The notes under the pieces were generated by a model. It saw only the letters and a program-made list of their open reading frames with translations. It was not told where the DNA came from and did not search any database. DNA of 6,801 bases. It comes from Sulfurimonas sp. GTDB taxonomy: Bacteria; Campylobacterota; Campylobacteria; Campylobacterales; Sulfurimonadaceae. The DNA lies in contig JAMORM010000079.1 of NCBI GenBank assembly GCA_027063585.1, positions 1 to 6,801 on the forward strand, in the 5' to 3' direction. Of this stretch, positions 6,054 to 6,801 are shown piece by piece (positions within the stretch are counted from its first letter, which is position 1; each line of letters begins with the position of its first letter). The translations under genes and the position numbers were made by a program.

Positions 6054-6129
6054 CTCCTTATCGCTTAACTGGATAAAGCAGTCCCCTCCTAAGGGATAGC
6101 TCGTGGTTCGAGTCCACGTAGGGAGACCA
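6054..6129 (+). tRNA. tRNA-Arg, anticodon CCT
   Basis: A full cloverleaf is seen. Acceptor CTCCTTA/TAGGGAG (one G-U), T8, D stem GCTT/AAGC with loop AACTGGATA, anticodon stem GTCCC/GGGAT, loop CTCCTAA with anticodon CCT at 6088-6090, four-base variable loop, T stem CGTGG/CCACG with loop TTCGAGT. Discriminator A is at 6126 and CCA is encoded at 6127-6129. A20 is present as an arginine identity base, and A37 follows U36 as expected for a t6A site. It reads AGG codons. No strong promoter of its own is seen: TGCATAAAT (6035-6043) is a weak extended -10, so it may be partly co-transcribed with the upstream gene. Confidence 0.95.
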
Positions 6130-6133
6130 AAAT

Positions 6134-6138
6134 AAAGG
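6134..6138 (+). promoter_or_regulatory. Ribosome binding site supporting a TTG start
   Basis: AAAGG lies 8 nt before the TTG at 6147 and begins only 5 nt after the tRNA CCA. No in-frame ATG or GTG lies nearby that would keep the signal peptide, so this site decides the start. Confidence 0.6.
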
Positions 6139-6146
6139 CTTTTAGC

Positions 6147-6801
6147 TTGAAATACTTTTTACTTTTTTTTCTATTTTTTTTACCACTGAATGCACAAATA
6201 AAAAAGTATAAACTTACTCCAATAAACACATTACATGTAAACAATCAAAAAATAAAAATACTTGATGCGAAAGAATTGTGTTTTGATAATAAAAAAGGGA
6301 TCTCTTTTCATGAAATTTCAGACCTTGTTTATGCAAACGGTTTTGTATATTTTGTAAGCGATCAAGGATATTTGTATAAGTTTTTTATGAATATACAACA
6401 GAATAAAATTAGTAGTTTAAAATATTTAAATGCGTATGTTTTGAAAAATAAAAAAAAAGAAATACTCTCGAAGAAAAAAAGAGATGCGGAAGGTTTAGCT
6501 CTATATAAAAATAATCTACTTATATCATTTGAGAGAAAACAAAGAATAAATCTTTATTCAAAAGACGGTATCAAAATAAAAAAAATAAAAATCCATTCAT
6601 ATTTACAGAATAAAAAAAATTTTATTAGTAAAAACAAAGGACTTGAATCTGTAGCATTTAATGAAAAATATGGAGTTGTAACAGCACCGGAATTGCCGCT
6701 GAAAAATACCAATGAAAAATATCATACACTTTATACCAGAAACAACAGATTTAAATTTATAGCAAACGGCAGTATCGTCAGTTTAGAGTTTTTTGATAAA
6801 G
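6147..6801 (+). CDS. Exported phytase-like / esterase-like protein, N-terminal part (runs off window)
   Basis: An open frame starts at TTG and continues to the window end without a stop, giving 218 codons. A short, very hydrophobic signal peptide covers residues 1-16 (MKYFLLFF...PLNA, cleavage before Q17), so the product is probably periplasmic or secreted. The motifs HEISDLVYANG (55-65), FVSDQG (69-74), DAEGLA (113-118), LISFER (125-130) and KGLESVAF (164-171) fit the beta-propeller family annotated as esterase-like activity of phytase (PF13449). The true substrate of that family is poorly known, so no reaction is assigned. The gene begins 17 nt after tRNA-Arg(CCT), with no promoter between. 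It is more AT-rich and lysine-rich than its neighbours and contains T8, T8 and A9 runs. The family call rests on motifs recalled, not on a search. Confidence 0.78.
   Translation, partial: MKYFLLFFLFFLPLNAQIKKYKLTPINTLHVNNQKIKILDAKELCFDNKKGISFHEISDLVYANGFVYFVSDQGYLYKFFMNIQQNKISSLKYLNAYVLKNKKKEILSKKKRDAEGLALYKNNLLISFERKQRINLYSKDGIKIKKIKIHSYLQNKKNFISKNKGLESVAFNEKYGVVTAPELPLKNTNEKYHTLYTRNNRFKFIANGSIVSLEFFDK

Noticed and set aside
5163..6129. Integrated element bounded by the two tRNA-Arg genes
   Set aside because: The 3' halves of the tRNAs differ (TTCGAATCGTGTCGG versus TTCGAGTCCACGTAG), so there is no att-type direct repeat, and no integrase or transposase is present.
6131..6181. Intrinsic terminator of tRNA-Arg(CCT) formed by AAGGCT/AGCTT and the T runs
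   Set aside because: The stem is only a few pairs with a bulge, and the T runs encode a convincing signal peptide in frame with a ribosome site.

Overview
The window looks like a core-genome segment of a low-GC member of the Campylobacterota, probably a Sulfurimonas-like or related free-living sulfur-oxidiser relative. The basis is the AT-rich code, the form of the 5S rRNA, the tight metY/clpS/clpA/aat block, AT-rich promoters with good -10 but no clear -35 elements, and tRNAs with encoded CCA. The genus is an inference; the genes themselves are clear.

Left end: the 3' part of a 5S rRNA gene (+ strand), the tail of an rRNA operon entering from outside the window. It converges on a four-gene minus-strand operon that runs right to left from about 4540: a Cys/Met-metabolism PLP enzyme (MetY-like), clpS, clpA and aat. 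Junctions are very tight: 5 nt, 1 nt, then a 1-nt TAATG overlap. The aat stop codon lies inside the 3' end of the 5S gene. The last three genes form a complete Leu/Phe N-degron route: Aat adds Leu or Phe to N-terminal Lys/Arg, ClpS captures the destabilising N-terminus, and ClpA (with ClpP, encoded elsewhere) unfolds the substrate for degradation.

Middle: a 122-nt divergent promoter region separates that operon from a plus-strand pair of small genes. The first is a 75-residue pure coiled coil resembling the ZapB-like (TIGR02449) family, and the second a 72-residue ZapA-like protein. Together they look like a minimal Z-ring accessory pair for cell division.

Right end: two arginine tRNA genes with different anticodons (GCG and CCT) flank a gene for a small exported beta-barrel outer-membrane protein that has its own promoter. 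Only 17 nt after the second tRNA, an exported phytase-like (esterase-like) protein begins at a TTG codon and runs off the window end.

No mobile element, CRISPR array or phage feature is visible. This is mostly ordinary housekeeping sequence. The points most worth a second look are the candidate ZapB/ZapA pair, the rare GCG anticodon on tRNA-Arg, the divergent active-site motifs of the MetY-like enzyme, and the tRNA/phytase-like gene junction.
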